Below are positions 48,743 to 58,739 of a stretch of 64,000 bases of DNA, in pieces. Under the pieces are notes generated by a model. That model was given only the letters and a program-made list of their open reading frames with translations. It searched no databases and had not been told where the DNA came from. The position numbers and the translations under genes were made by a program. Origin of the DNA: Bibersteinia trehalosi (GTDB taxonomy: Bacteria > Pseudomonadota > Gammaproteobacteria > Enterobacterales > Pasteurellaceae); NCBI RefSeq assembly GCF_004346205.1, contig NZ_SMAM01000001.1, forward strand, positions 310,001 to 374,000, written 5' to 3'. The stretch's first letter is position 1, and the number at the start of each line of letters is the position of its first letter.

Positions 48743-49438
48743 ATGCTACATGCTCAACGCAATATTGTTGCAGTGATCCCTGCATCTGGCGTAGGTAGTC
48801 GAATGAATGTTCCTCTGCCTAAGCAGTACCTCAAAATTCAAGGGCAAACTATCTTAGAACACACACTCAAGGCATTTCTTGAACATTCTGGTATTAGCAA
48901 AATTGTCGTCGCGGTCTCACCGACGGATCCCTATTACTCTCAACTTGAACTATTAAAACATCCTAAAATTCAGATTGTTTTTGGTGGAGAAACACGGGCA
49001 GATTCCGTCTTTAATGCCTTACAAGTAGTAGAGGACAGCGATTGGGCATTGGTTCATGATGCTGCAAGACCTTGTCTCAAGCGCTCAGATCTCGACAAAA
49101 TTTTGCAAAGTAATGATGAACACGGTGCGATCCTTGCCATTCCTGCGGTTGATACCATAAAACGTGCAAGTGGTGAAAAAATTGTACGTACAGAAGATCG
49201 CTCAACGCTCTGGCATGCATTAACCCCTCAGTTTTTTCAAGCGGGTTTACTCAAGAGAGCGTTACAGTCTGCATTTTGCCAACAAGCGATAATCACAGAT
49301 GAAGCCTCGGCAATGGAATTTGCAGGCTATTCACCGCGCTTAATTGCCGGGCGAAGCGATAATCTAAAAGTGACTCGCCCTGAAGACTTGGCTCTTGCTG
49401 AATTTTATTTAACTAGAGGAAACGAAGAACATGATTAG
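48743..49438 (+). CDS. ispD: 2-C-methyl-D-erythritol 4-phosphate cytidylyltransferase
   Basis: Makes CDP-ME in the MEP isoprenoid pathway. The 231-aa protein has the CTP-binding [20 protein letters not shown] (about 11-30), [18 protein letters not shown] and [17 protein letters not shown] precedes the ATG, 9 bases after ftsB. Overlaps ispF by 8 bases. Confidence 0.97.
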   Translation: MLHAQRNIVAVIPASGVGSRMNVPLPKQYLKIQGQTILEHTLKAFLEHSGISKIVVAVSPTDPYYSQLELLKHPKIQIVFGGETRADSVFNALQVVEDSDWALVHDAARPCLKRSDLDKILQSNDEHGAILAIPAVDTIKRASGEKIVRTEDRSTLWHALTPQFFQAGLLKRALQSAFCQQAIITDEASAMEFAGYSPRLIAGRSDNLKVTRPEDLALAEFYLTRGNEEHD

Positions 49439-49907
49439 AATTGGACACGGATTTGATGTTCACGCCTTTGGGCAGGCTCGCCCGCTAATGATTTGTGGTG
49501 TTGAAGTGCCTTATCATACCGGCTTTATCGCCCATTCCGATGGCGATGTTGCGCTACACGCATTAACCGATGCGCTACTCGGAGCCGTGGCGCTTGGTGA
49601 TATTGGCAAGCTATTCCCTGATACTGATATGCAGTTTAAAAACGCCGACAGCCGAAAACTTCTGATTGAAGCTTACCGTCAAGTACAAGCTACCGGCTAT
49701 AAAGTAGGTAATGTAGATGTCACCATTATTGCTCAAGCACCTAAAATGCGCCCTTATATCGATCAAATGCGAGCGACCATTGCACAAGATCTAAATTGCG
49801 ATATTTCACAAATTAATGTTAAAGCTACTACCACCGAAAAATTAGGCTTTACCGGACGCAGTGAAGGTATCGCTTGCGAAGCAGTAGCGCTATTAACAAA
49901 AGCTTAA
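49431..49907 (+). CDS. ispF: 2-C-methyl-D-erythritol 2,4-cyclodiphosphate synthase
   Basis: Cyclises CDP-ME 2-phosphate, the step after IspD and IspE. The 158-aa trimeric zinc enzyme shows [12 protein letters not shown] (metal ligands Asp and His), [18 protein letters not shown] and [22 protein letters not shown]. Starts within the end of ispD, so the two are coupled. Confidence 0.98.
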   Translation: MIRIGHGFDVHAFGQARPLMICGVEVPYHTGFIAHSDGDVALHALTDALLGAVALGDIGKLFPDTDMQFKNADSRKLLIEAYRQVQATGYKVGNVDVTIIAQAPKMRPYIDQMRATIAQDLNCDISQINVKATTTEKLGFTGRSEGIACEAVALLTKA

Positions 49908-49918
49908 TCTCAGATCTA

Positions 49919-49952
49919 AAAAGGCTAACCGATTACTCGATTAGCCTTTTCT
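49919..49952. terminator. Bidirectional terminator between ispF and porin
   Basis: AAAAGGCTAA (49919-49928) and TTAGCCTTTT (49941-49950) form a perfect ten-pair stem with a 12-base loop, between convergent ispF and the porin gene. Confidence 0.88.
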
Positions 49953-49976
49953 TAATTTATGCTATTGGTAAATTAA

Positions 49977-51053
49977 TTACCAGTATACACGCATACCTAC
50001 ACCGATTGCTTTATCAATTTCTTTACCTGTATAGGTGCTTGAACCAGTATAAGATTTAGTTTGTTTATGAGAACCTTCCACGAAAGCAACCACTTGTTTG
50101 TGGAATTTGTAGTCTGCACCTGCTAAGAAACCATGAGTTTTTGATTTGCTTACATCAACATCATGATCTTTTGATTTTAAGCGTTCATAAATATAGTTAC
50201 CATAAACACTAACTGCTGGAGTTACTTGGTAAATTACACCTGGAGACACATAGAAACCGTGAGTTTTTAATTCGTCTTCTTTCTCAAATTTATAACCAGC
50301 TTCGTGTACTAAAGTTAAGTTTTCAACTTTATAGCCTAGAGAGAAAATTACGCCATCTTTACGATGTTTGTAATTAGCGTGAGTTTCGTAGTTAGTATGA
50401 CCATAACCACCTTTAACGAATAAGGTTTGAGCTGGAGCTACTTCTGTCTCATAAGTTGCACCAATACCATATGCATTTTTGATTGGAGTTTTTAATGCAC
50501 CACCTTTATCATTTTCGCTTTGTGCAAAGTTATAGTTTGCACCTACTTGTAAGCCTTCAATGCCTTTGTAATCATAGCGAACGACAGAATTACCAGCGGT
50601 TTCAATATATTTACTTTTTGGAATCATGCCGTATTCGTAATCTTTAGTTAAGCCATAATCATCTGCAATGGTTAATTGACGACCGAAAGTTACTTCACCA
50701 AACTGTTTGCTACCTAAGCCAACATAAGCACGTTTAGTATAAATATCACCGAATTTATCACGGCTTGAATTTACACCATCGAAACGTAACTCAGTGCGTG
50801 CAAAAGCAAATAAGTCTTCGTTAATATCATGTTTTACACGTAACGCGATACGAGTGCCTGCATTACGTAAGTTTGAGCGAGTTTGCCCTGATTTCACACC
50901 ATTTGCAGTTTTAGTTGTAGTTCCAGCTTCTTCCATGATGAAACGTAAAGAACCATCAAAGTTAATGCTAGTACCATCATTGTCATAAATAGTAACTGCT
51001 GATGCTGATGCTGCGAAAGCGGTAACTGCTAATGCGACAAGAGTTTTTTTCAT
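49977..51053 (-). CDS. OmpP2-like general porin
   Basis: An outer-membrane trimeric porin for small hydrophilic solutes. The 358-aa precursor has a signal peptide MKKTLVALAVTAFAASASA (1-19) and a mature start VTIYDNDGTSINFDGSLR, typical of Gram-negative 16-stranded porins. FGEVTFGRQLTIADDYG is the conserved porin block before loop 3. The protein ends VGMRVYW, an aromatic C-terminal residue expected for BAM recognition. A longer frame from 51062 is in frame; the ATG at 51053 follows AAGGTG. The long upstream region carries a CRP-like palindrome 329 bases away. Resembles OmpP2 of Haemophilus and Actinobacillus; I do not assign a symbol. Confidence 0.92.
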   Translation of the reverse strand: MKKTLVALAVTAFAASASAVTIYDNDGTSINFDGSLRFIMEEAGTTTKTANGVKSGQTRSNLRNAGTRIALRVKHDINEDLFAFARTELRFDGVNSSRDKFGDIYTKRAYVGLGSKQFGEVTFGRQLTIADDYGLTKDYEYGMIPKSKYIETAGNSVVRYDYKGIEGLQVGANYNFAQSENDKGGALKTPIKNAYGIGATYETEVAPAQTLFVKGGYGHTNYETHANYKHRKDGVIFSLGYKVENLTLVHEAGYKFEKEDELKTHGFYVSPGVIYQVTPAVSVYGNYIYERLKSKDHDVDVSKSKTHGFLAGADYKFHKQVVAFVEGSHKQTKSYTGSSTYTGKEIDKAIGVGMRVYW

Positions 51054-51550
51054 AGTGTTCACCTTAAATAGTTTTAGTTTAATTTAAAAATTACCCTCGT
51101 AAGGTATAAGAGTAATTCATCGAACTGCATTTTGCCTCTACACAGAAAAGACTGTAAGTAAAGGCAATCTTTGTTGCGGGTGAATAATGCCGAAAGAGCG
51201 TATAACTGTCAAATCAATAGCTTAGCAACACCAAATTTAAACAAATCCTTAAATATCAATAAGTTACGATTTAAATTTATGCTAATTTATGATTTATTCC
51301 ATTTCAGAATAAAACGACAACCAGAGCTAACACATTGATTTTAAAGTGGTTTTGTATAAATTTTTAAAAAAATCAAAATTCTGTGAACTATTTCACATTT
51401 TTAGAATAAATCCTATTTTGAAGGCGATTAAATGAACAGCTTTTGCAAAATATTCTTATTTTTTAAGCGCTTGTCTCATTGTTCTATATAAGGCTTTAAG
51501 CTAGAATTGTGAAACTTCTCTTCGAAGCTATTACTATATTGAACGGTATC
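51054..51550. other. Long A/T-rich divergent region between porin and priC
   Basis: About 500 bases without a gene. It contains the porin ribosome binding site (complement of about 51061-51066), a long probable porin leader, and a CRP palindrome at 51382-51397. Nothing else is recognisable; a small regulatory RNA cannot be excluded. Confidence 0.5.
51382..51397. promoter_or_regulatory. CRP binding site
   Basis: TGTGAACTATTTCACA has both perfect CRP half-sites with the correct 6-base spacing, embedded in A/T-rich flanks. It lies about 330 bases before the porin and about 150 bases before priC, so the porin is the likelier target only if its transcript has a long leader. Confidence 0.7.
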
Positions 51551-52060
51551 ATGTCGATGTTTTACTCTGCTCTTCAACAAAAATTGCAAGCACTTTCGCC
51601 TTTTGCCCACTTAGAAATTCGCTTAAGCCATCCGCTATTTACGATAAAACAGGGGGCGGTTGCACAATTTGTGCAAGAAATAGAACAGACTGGTAAACAC
51701 CTAAGCCGACAAACAGATAGCCATTATGCAGAATTCTATGCACAAAAATTAGTACAACAATTTGATTTACTACAACGTGCGATTACACAACAAAAAAAGA
51801 CGCGCACTCAAACTCATCGATTTCACCAAACATACCGCTTCCCTAAAAATATTCATAATCTGCCACCAGAAAAGCGCTTGGCTGAATACCGTAAAGCCCT
51901 GCGTTTACTCAATGAAAAACTGACATGGCTCACAACGCAAGCACAAACTGCTGATAAAATGCAACGTATTAGCTATATCGATCAAATAAATGAAACAGAA
52001 TATCGCAAGATGAAATGTTTGAAAGCGATTGATGAGCTAGAAAGTATAAAGAAAGGGTAA
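51551..52060 (+). CDS. priC: Primosomal replication protein PriC-like
   Basis: Replication-restart protein that loads DnaB at stalled forks. The 169-aa product (E. coli 175) is helical and basic, with FAHLEIRLSHPLFTI near the N terminus and the tail RKALRLLNEKLTWLT...YRKMKCLKAIDELES, matching the PriC pattern. A GTG at 51509 opens a longer frame; the ATG at 51551 better fits the family length, with another ATG at 51557. Identity is weaker than for neighbouring genes because PriC is poorly conserved. Confidence 0.75.
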   Translation: MSMFYSALQQKLQALSPFAHLEIRLSHPLFTIKQGAVAQFVQEIEQTGKHLSRQTDSHYAEFYAQKLVQQFDLLQRAITQQKKTRTQTHRFHQTYRFPKNIHNLPPEKRLAEYRKALRLLNEKLTWLTTQAQTADKMQRISYIDQINETEYRKMKCLKAIDELESIKKG

Positions 52061-52084
52061 AATGACATTTACATATTAACATAA

Positions 52085-52104
52085 ATGGTGGGCTCGCCCA
52101 CCAT
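52085..52104. terminator. Palindrome between priC and aroC
   Basis: ATGGTGGGC-TC-GCCCACCAT, a nine-pair stem with a very tight loop, between convergent priC and aroC. T-tracts are weak, so it may be a bidirectional terminator or a small repeat. Confidence 0.6.
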
Positions 52105-52125
52105 CTATAAAACCACCCGCTGAAA

Positions 52126-53208
52126 TTAACGACACTGTGCTTTAAAACGCAATAGATGATCGAGTAACACAATTGCCATCATGGCTTCAGCAATTGGCAC
52201 TGCGCGAATGCCAACACAAGGATCATGTCGCCCTTTAGTGATTAATTCCACTGCCTCATTATTGAGATTTACACTTTTCCCAGGAATAGTAATACTTGAA
52301 GTGGGTTTAAGAGCAATATGGGCAATAATAGGTTGTCCTGAGCTGATGCCACCTAAAATCCCCCCTGCATGATTAGAAATAAACCCTTCTGGTGTCATTT
52401 CATCACGGTGATCTGTCCCTTTCTGCTCGACCACGGCAAAACCATCACCAATTTCTACCCCTTTTACTGCATTAATTGACATTAACGCATGTGCAAGATC
52501 AGCATCTAAGCGGTCAAAAACAGGCTCACCTAAACCAACCGGCACATTCTCTGCAATCACGGTCAATTTTGCGCCAATCGAGTTACCCTCTTTTTTTAGC
52601 TCTCGAATAAGCGCATCAAATTGCTCAACGGCATGCTCATCTGGGCAGAAAAACGGATTACTGTTTACTTTGTCCCAATCAATATTGGCTAGATTTTCAA
52701 CGCTTTTCGGATTGATTTTCACATTGCCAATCTGTGATAAATAACCACGTATTTGAATGCCAAACTGCTCTTTTAAATACTTTTTCGCAATAGCACCTGC
52801 GGCGACACGCATTGCAGTTTCTCGCGCAGAAGAGCGCCCACCGCCGCGATAATCGCGAATACCATATTTTTGTTGATAAGTGTAATCGGCATGCCCTGGG
52901 CGGAATTTATCCATAATATCGCCATAATCTTTTGAGCGTTGATCACCATTTTTGATCATTAAACCTATGCTTGTTCCGGTGGTTTTTCCTTCAAATACGC
53001 CCGATAAAATTTGCACCTCATCATCTTCACGGCGGGGGGTGGTATAACGAGATGTCCCCGGTTTACGCCGGTCAAGATCAGGTTGAATATCTGCCTCACT
53101 GAGTGTCATATTCGGTGGTATGCCATCAACAATACACCCTAACGCAATACCGTGTGATTCGCCAAAAGTCGTTACTTTAAAAAGCTGTCCAATACTGTTT
53201 CCTGCCAT
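52126..53208 (-). CDS. aroC: Chorismate synthase
   Basis: Makes chorismate from EPSP, needing reduced FMN. The 360-aa protein (E. coli 361) shows the signatures [19 protein letters not shown] (16-34), [29 protein letters not shown] and the C-terminal [19 protein letters not shown]. Lies after mscK with a 143-base spacer that contains uptake-like sequences and no clear terminator. Confidence 0.98.
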   Translation of the reverse strand: MAGNSIGQLFKVTTFGESHGIALGCIVDGIPPNMTLSEADIQPDLDRRKPGTSRYTTPRREDDEVQILSGVFEGKTTGTSIGLMIKNGDQRSKDYGDIMDKFRPGHADYTYQQKYGIRDYRGGGRSSARETAMRVAAGAIAKKYLKEQFGIQIRGYLSQIGNVKINPKSVENLANIDWDKVNSNPFFCPDEHAVEQFDALIRELKKEGNSIGAKLTVIAENVPVGLGEPVFDRLDADLAHALMSINAVKGVEIGDGFAVVEQKGTDHRDEMTPEGFISNHAGGILGGISSGQPIIAHIALKPTSSITIPGKSVNLNNEAVELITKGRHDPCVGIRAVPIAEAMMAIVLLDHLLRFKAQCR

Positions 53209-53351
53209 AAATTTTCCTGTGTTTGCAAAAAATTAACTAACAATAACCGCTTGATTAGCGCTTGTCTAGGGATATTACTCTCTGTCTAACAACTACTTGC
53301 GCTTGCCTATACCAAGCACTTCTGCTAGTGCTAAAAGATGCGAAATTATCC

Positions 53352-56300
53352 CTAATTTGAGCTTTTTCTCTCTGCTTGATGCACATGGACATCAAGTTGA
53401 TTAAAGGCAATTTGAATTTGATGCTGTTTAAAGAGCTGATCAATACGCTGATAGAGAAAATTGCGTGTGGCCGAGCGATCATCAATTTCCGCCACAAAAA
53501 CATTCAGCTCATGCTCAATCCAGCCATCACCAAAGTGCGTGAGATTAACACTTGGGGAAGGTTCATGCATCACTTTTTCAGCTTCCTCTGCAGCTTGCAG
53601 TAAGAGCTGACGCACCAGTGGCAGGTTTTCACCAGAATTAATCTTCATTTTTAATTGTACTCTCGTCACGGTGTTATTCAGTGTCCAGTTAATAAAGCGA
53701 TCGGTCACAAATGCCTGATTCGGCAGAACAACTTCCATGTTTTCGTCATCAATTAAAGTTGTTGAACGCAAACGAATACGGGTAATCACCCCAGTAAAAT
53801 TACCTACTGTTACTTTATCACCAACACGAATTGGACGCTCCACCAACAATATCGTCCCCGAGACAAAGCTACCAAAAATCTCACGAACCCCAAAACCAAG
53901 ACCCACTGACAATGCGGTAAAAATCCACTGCACTTTACCCCAAGATATCCCTAAAGCAAGAAAGGCGGAAATACTGCCGATTGTCACAATTAAGTAAGTA
54001 AGCACTGCAATGATGGTATGAGGCGTGCCTTTAGAGAATTTACTCCGAGAGAAAACGGTGACCTCTAAAATCCCTGCAATATTCTTAACTAAGAAGTAGG
54101 TAATCGCAATATAAAGCACCGAACGCAATAAATTCAGCAATGTGATGGATTCAACCACACTGCCCTGCGCAGTGTTTTCAATCTGCTCCCAGAGTATAAC
54201 GGTATTTAAATAGTTTGCGACACTAATAAGGTCAGACCAAATCGCATATAGCCATGCAAAAAGCACAACCCAACCAACCAAATCGGCCACACGGAAAATT
54301 TGTTGGTTTACCGTTGAGATCTTAATTTTTTCTTCCGGTTTTTCTTTACTTGGCTCTACCCCTTGTTCTAAATGTTGCAGTGCCTGTTCACGGATCTTCT
54401 CACGTTTGCTTTGTAAACGGCGATATGCCATCCGGCGTGAAGAGATCGTCAAAGAGCGGTAAGCAAAATAGCGCCCAAACACCCAGACTAATGCAATTAA
54501 GTAACTTTTAATCAGATGTTCGATCAGATAAACCGCGGTATAATAGTAACCCAATACAATTAATACAATTAAACTAATCGGGGCAACAAATAACACCAAT
54601 CTCAGCAGTTTAAATAAACTCACATTACGCTTTGTACCATCTTCTGTCTTAGCGTTCTCATACTCTTGAATACCGCGATCGAGCAATGGACGCAAAACAA
54701 AGGTACAAAGTGCAAGCGCAACAATTGTCATTACTTGTCCAATAACATCATTGCTAAAGCCAATCAGATCAACTTGTGAAAAAATAGATGACACAAGTAA
54801 TAACACAACAATCCAAACTGACTGACGAATAATGCGTTGGAAAATCTCATTGCTCGCTTGTGGCATACCAAAGTGGCGATATGCCATGCCATTCGGGCGC
54901 AATAATGCCAGTACCGTGGCAAAGAAAATCCAATAGTAGAATGCCCGAGTTACCCATTCCCAGCTGGCTAAAGGATTAGGCACAAAAAGATATAAGCTGA
55001 TAATCGCGACAGCTAAAAATAGCAATCCGCTTGGCAGTGCCAAAATAATTGTCCAAAACATTGCTTCTGGCGAATGCCAATGACTATCGCTAGTTAGCGT
55101 ATTCACTTGGCTTGCCAGCGTCGAGAGTCGAGCCTTAATCGCGGCTTTCTTCCAAGCAATTAAGCCATAAATGGCAAATAAAAAGAGAATAAATGCCAAC
55201 GTTGAAGGCAGGTTTTTGCCTAAATTATCAAAACCCAAATATTTCGCTAAAATAGCAATTTCATCTACTGCTAAGCTCGGAAATTCTTTTAGCCAAGAGA
55301 GATCAAGCGGGTTATTACTCTGTACCCAGAAGCTCTGCTGTTGCAATTTATCTTGTAGCGCATCACTAATCTCAATAATCTGTTTTTGTGAAAGATCCAT
55401 TTCACTTGAAAGTGTCAGCTGCGCATTGAGTGTTTTAATCAACTCAACCAGAATTTTCTCTCTGTCTTTCAATACCAGTGCTAACGTATCCCGCTCCGCG
55501 CTATCCAACACACTATTATGTTCGCTTTCAATGCGGCTAAGCACATTGGGTAAGTTATAGAGTTCATCTCTGCGCTGTGAAAGATCAAAAATCTCTACCC
55601 GCAATTTCGCAATATCTTTCGCTAATCCTTTGTTTACACGCTCGGTCGGCAACGACAATTTCTGTTGATTAATAATGCGAGACAGCACTAAAGTGCCTTG
55701 TAGTGCATTAATCTGTTCCTCAACTTCGCGCTGAGTTTTGGTTAAATTATCGAGAATGCTCTTAATTCGCTGATTATCTTGAAATAACACATTAGAACGC
55801 TGTGTTTGTTCCACAAGATACTGGCTCAAATCCGTGTTGATACCCAATTCTTCTTGGATAAGCGGGTTTTCTGCCTTATCACTCGCTTTCAGTTGTTCTG
55901 TTTGCTTGGCTTGTGCTTCATGTTCTTCCAAGCGCTTGTTATTCAAGGTTTCTTGCACCGCTGACAACTGTAATTGTAGCCATTGCTGTTTTAAGCTTGC
56001 TTCTGTTTTTTGTGATTCATCAAGTGAAATGAGCACATCAATATTTTGTGCTAACAGATTGTTATATTTATTATTAATATCTAAATATTTCAGCTCGGTA
56101 TCGTATTTATCAATTAACGAACGACTTGCTTGGCTATTGAATTTCCAACGGCGCAACTGCTCGGCTTTTACACCATTCTCGGTAATCTGTTTACGTGTTT
56201 GCTCTAATGCCGAACGATAATTCGCCACACTGGAATTTAATTCACTATTTAGCAACTTTTGGCTATCTGTTTCTTGTTGCAATGCAATCTGCTTTTGCTC

Positions 56301-56645
56301 TAATGCCTTAATAGACAATGGCTCAAACTGTTGATTATCAAAGTGTTCCAGTTTTTGCTGCAAACTTTGAATAGCACTCTGTAAGGCTGCTAACGTTTTT
56401 GGAGACTCTTTTACTTTGGTCTCTAATAAAGCAATTTCTGTTTGCTGTTTCTTAATTTTATCTAACAGCTGGAGTGAGCCTTCCAAGTTTTTAATTAGCT
56501 GGATATTTGCTTCATTATTTTCCGCTTTTAGCTCTTCAATTTGCATTCGCAAATCCACTGCATCATCAAGTGTGAGCTCAGCGCTCATTGTATAAGCGGT
56601 AAAAAAGCTAAATAAACAAATTATCCAAATATATCTTTTAATCAT
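53352..56645 (-). CDS. mscK: Large mechanosensitive channel, MscK/MscM (KefA) family
   Basis: Inner-membrane channel that releases solutes on osmotic downshift. The 1097-aa protein has a signal peptide (MIKRYIWIICLFSFFTAYTMSA), a long periplasmic coiled-coil region (about 25-480), then some eleven membrane helices and a C-terminal MscS domain with the pore helix and GFGVREIFGSFVSGTILLVERP and VVLPNQAFVTDRFINW. A longer frame reaches 56753 inside menE; the ATG at 56645, 4 bases past the menE stop, gives the signal peptide. Size is between E. coli MscK (1120) and MscM (1107); the symbol follows the neighbourhood in Haemophilus and is uncertain. Confidence 0.88.
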   Translation of the reverse strand: MIKRYIWIICLFSFFTAYTMSAELTLDDAVDLRMQIEELKAENNEANIQLIKNLEGSLQLLDKIKKQQTEIALLETKVKESPKTLAALQSAIQSLQQKLEHFDNQQFEPLSIKALEQKQIALQQETDSQKLLNSELNSSVANYRSALEQTRKQITENGVKAEQLRRWKFNSQASRSLIDKYDTELKYLDINNKYNNLLAQNIDVLISLDESQKTEASLKQQWLQLQLSAVQETLNNKRLEEHEAQAKQTEQLKASDKAENPLIQEELGINTDLSQYLVEQTQRSNVLFQDNQRIKSILDNLTKTQREVEEQINALQGTLVLSRIINQQKLSLPTERVNKGLAKDIAKLRVEIFDLSQRRDELYNLPNVLSRIESEHNSVLDSAERDTLALVLKDREKILVELIKTLNAQLTLSSEMDLSQKQIIEISDALQDKLQQQSFWVQSNNPLDLSWLKEFPSLAVDEIAILAKYLGFDNLGKNLPSTLAFILFLFAIYGLIAWKKAAIKARLSTLASQVNTLTSDSHWHSPEAMFWTIILALPSGLLFLAVAIISLYLFVPNPLASWEWVTRAFYYWIFFATVLALLRPNGMAYRHFGMPQASNEIFQRIIRQSVWIVVLLLVSSIFSQVDLIGFSNDVIGQVMTIVALALCTFVLRPLLDRGIQEYENAKTEDGTKRNVSLFKLLRLVLFVAPISLIVLIVLGYYYTAVYLIEHLIKSYLIALVWVFGRYFAYRSLTISSRRMAYRRLQSKREKIREQALQHLEQGVEPSKEKPEEKIKISTVNQQIFRVADLVGWVVLFAWLYAIWSDLISVANYLNTVILWEQIENTAQGSVVESITLLNLLRSVLYIAITYFLVKNIAGILEVTVFSRSKFSKGTPHTIIAVLTYLIVTIGSISAFLALGISWGKVQWIFTALSVGLGFGVREIFGSFVSGTILLVERPIRVGDKVTVGNFTGVITRIRLRSTTLIDDENMEVVLPNQAFVTDRFINWTLNNTVTRVQLKMKINSGENLPLVRQLLLQAAEEAEKVMHEPSPSVNLTHFGDGWIEHELNVFVAEIDDRSATRNFLYQRIDQLFKQHQIQIAFNQLDVHVHQAERKSSN

Positions 56646-56649
56646 GCTG

Positions 56650-58062
56650 CTACCTGTTCGAAATCTGCTGAAGATAGTCTTGAAGACCTTTTCGGGAGAT
56701 TTTAATCCCTGTGTTTGTAGAAGTGAGATAGTCGTCCAATGAAAAATAGGCAATGGGCTGTTTAAATTTCTCTAAATATTGTTTGGCAAAATTTTGCAAT
56801 TTTTCGACCGCTTGTGAACTGAAATCTTCAATAAATTGTACAAACGCCACAGGACGTTGCCCAAATTCTGCATCATCTTGAGGGATAACCAACACATTTT
56901 GTACGAGCATGGAAGCATATAACACTTGCTCAATCTGCTCTGGCTGAATATTTTCCCCACCAGAGATAAACATATTATCTAATCGACCATTTATGATCAG
57001 CTTACCATCAGCCGTCCACACGCCTTTATCTTTGGTTGCAAACCAACCCTCTACTTTAGGCAATGGCTCAATTCGCCCAGCTTGCCAATAGCCTAAAGCA
57101 AGACAATCACTTTGCAGATAAATCTGATCTTGTATGATCTTGACTAAACGCCCAAGCAGTGGCTTACCCACATTATCTGTCTCTTGTTCCACTGCACAGA
57201 TTGTTGATGCCATTTCAGTCATACCATAGCCTGCGAAAGTGGTAATACCAACTTGCTGTGCAGCCGAGATTAACTCCGCAGGGATATAACTGCCTCCCAG
57301 TAAGATTTTTTGCCCATATTTCTTTGCAAGATCTGTATATAAATAGCGCTGTAGCTGGGTTGGTACCAGTGAAGCATGACTCGTCTTTGCCAATAGTGGA
57401 TAAAAATCTGCTTTCTCTTCACATAAACTTAAACTCGCACCACGTAGTAACCAGCGCCAAACAATCCCCTGTCCTGAGACATGAAATAACGGCAAGCTTA
57501 ATAGCCAACTATGCTGTTGCTCAAACTGCATTAAACGACATACGCCCTCGGCATTAAGCAAATGGGAGAAAAGGGAGTGTACCACCGCCTTTGGCTTACC
57601 AGAAGAACCAGAGGTTAGGGTAAAAGTGGCAGGACGTTTCAGATCCCAATCGATCTGCCATTGCTTGTTACAAGCGGTTAAATTTGGCGAAAATTCTACA
57701 AAATCATTATCTTGAAGCAATAAATCAACGTGATTATCTGCCAAAATAGCTTTTTGTTGTATGCTTGGCAAGTTAGGATTCAAGACTAAAATCCGCCCAC
57801 CTTCTGCAATAACAGAAAGATAACAGAGTAAGCCTGCTAACCGATGTGCGCCGCTATAGGCAATAATCTTGTCTTTAAATGGAATATGCCTGCGCTGTAG
57901 CCAATGGCTTGTTTGGGCTAACAGTTGATAGAATTGCCGCCAAGAAAGTGAAGATGGAAGCTGTGAGAAAAGTACAGAATTTCCCTTCTTCCAGACGATG
58001 GCTGTTTGTTGGGGAATTTGATTTGCCCAATAAACAGGCGGAAAAACGGGAAATTCTGTCAT
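56650..58062 (-). CDS. menE: O-succinylbenzoate-CoA ligase
   Basis: Activates o-succinylbenzoate with CoA and ATP in menaquinone synthesis. The 470-aa adenylate-forming enzyme has the P-loop FTLTSGSSGKPKAVVHS (about 152-168), FAGYGMTEMAS and INGRLDNMFISGGENIQPEQIE. No other men gene is close. It lies between seqA (9-base gap) and mscK (4-base gap), so the three probably share a transcript. Two uptake cores lie inside the gene (56807-56815 and 57670-57678). Confidence 0.95.
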   Translation of the reverse strand: MTEFPVFPPVYWANQIPQQTAIVWKKGNSVLFSQLPSSLSWRQFYQLLAQTSHWLQRRHIPFKDKIIAYSGAHRLAGLLCYLSVIAEGGRILVLNPNLPSIQQKAILADNHVDLLLQDNDFVEFSPNLTACNKQWQIDWDLKRPATFTLTSGSSGKPKAVVHSLFSHLLNAEGVCRLMQFEQQHSWLLSLPLFHVSGQGIVWRWLLRGASLSLCEEKADFYPLLAKTSHASLVPTQLQRYLYTDLAKKYGQKILLGGSYIPAELISAAQQVGITTFAGYGMTEMASTICAVEQETDNVGKPLLGRLVKIIQDQIYLQSDCLALGYWQAGRIEPLPKVEGWFATKDKGVWTADGKLIINGRLDNMFISGGENIQPEQIEQVLYASMLVQNVLVIPQDDAEFGQRPVAFVQFIEDFSSQAVEKLQNFAKQYLEKFKQPIAYFSLDDYLTSTNTGIKISRKGLQDYLQQISNR

Positions 58063-58071
58063 AGATAAAAG

Positions 58072-58632
58072 TTATGCGAATAATGCTTTGACACGCTCAA
58101 TCAGCGGTTTTGGTAATTCCATTGATTCCATTAAGGCACACAAAATAATCCCTTTTCGTTCGGTATTATTATTGGTAATGACCCAAAATGGCGAATCTGG
58201 AATCTGTTTCGCTTTAGCGCCACTTCCGTTAGTTAAGATCGTCTCTGCATCACGAGCAAAGTAGATACGTTCACTACCTTGAATATTTTCAGTGGCATGT
58301 GCAAAGCCTTTTGGATAAGCAGTATAAAGCGCAGAAAGTAGCTGCAAAAACCGGTTTACCCCTTTTGTTTCATTCACAAAACTATTTGAGGCAAGCACGA
58401 ATTCTACTTTCTTGACGATCTTTTCTTGCTGATTTAAATTCTGCTTTTTCTTTGGAATTTGCGCCAGATCTTTTAGTTCATTTAACATATTTTCCTGAAC
58501 TAAAACAAAAGGTTGCGGAGATGCCGGCAAGCGTAACAATCGACGCAGAATATCAGAGGAACTCTCACCGATCACTTGTGTACGGCTGGCAATATAATGA
58601 TATAATTCGTCATCTACTTCGATCGTTTTCAT
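58072..58632 (-). CDS. seqA: Negative regulator of replication initiation SeqA
   Basis: Binds hemimethylated GATC sites and sequesters oriC after replication. The 186-aa protein (E. coli 181) has the N-terminal oligomerisation domain MKTIEVDDELYHYIAS...SSSDILRRLLRL and the C-terminal DNA-binding domain (NRFLQLLSALY, YFARDAETILTNG, PFWVITNNNTERK). The ATG at 58638 lies too close to AAGGAT; the ATG at 58632 has proper spacing and gives the conserved start. Divergent from the ybfF-like gene, as in E. coli. It implies Dam methylation in this organism. Confidence 0.96.
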   Translation of the reverse strand: MKTIEVDDELYHYIASRTQVIGESSSDILRRLLRLPASPQPFVLVQENMLNELKDLAQIPKKKQNLNQQEKIVKKVEFVLASNSFVNETKGVNRFLQLLSALYTAYPKGFAHATENIQGSERIYFARDAETILTNGSGAKAKQIPDSPFWVITNNNTERKGIILCALMESMELPKPLIERVKALFA

Positions 58633-58739
58633 TGGCATATCCTTGTTTCTTTTGCTTACGAAAAATTATTGGCATTATACGCATTTCATGATGTTTTTTA
58701 TAGATCCTTTCGCAGATATTGCATAACACTAGACAAATT

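Noticed and set aside
53315-53332. AGCACT-TCTGCT-AGTGCT hairpin after mscK
   Set aside because: The stem is only six pairs, with no T-tract on the minus strand after it, so I do not call it a terminator.
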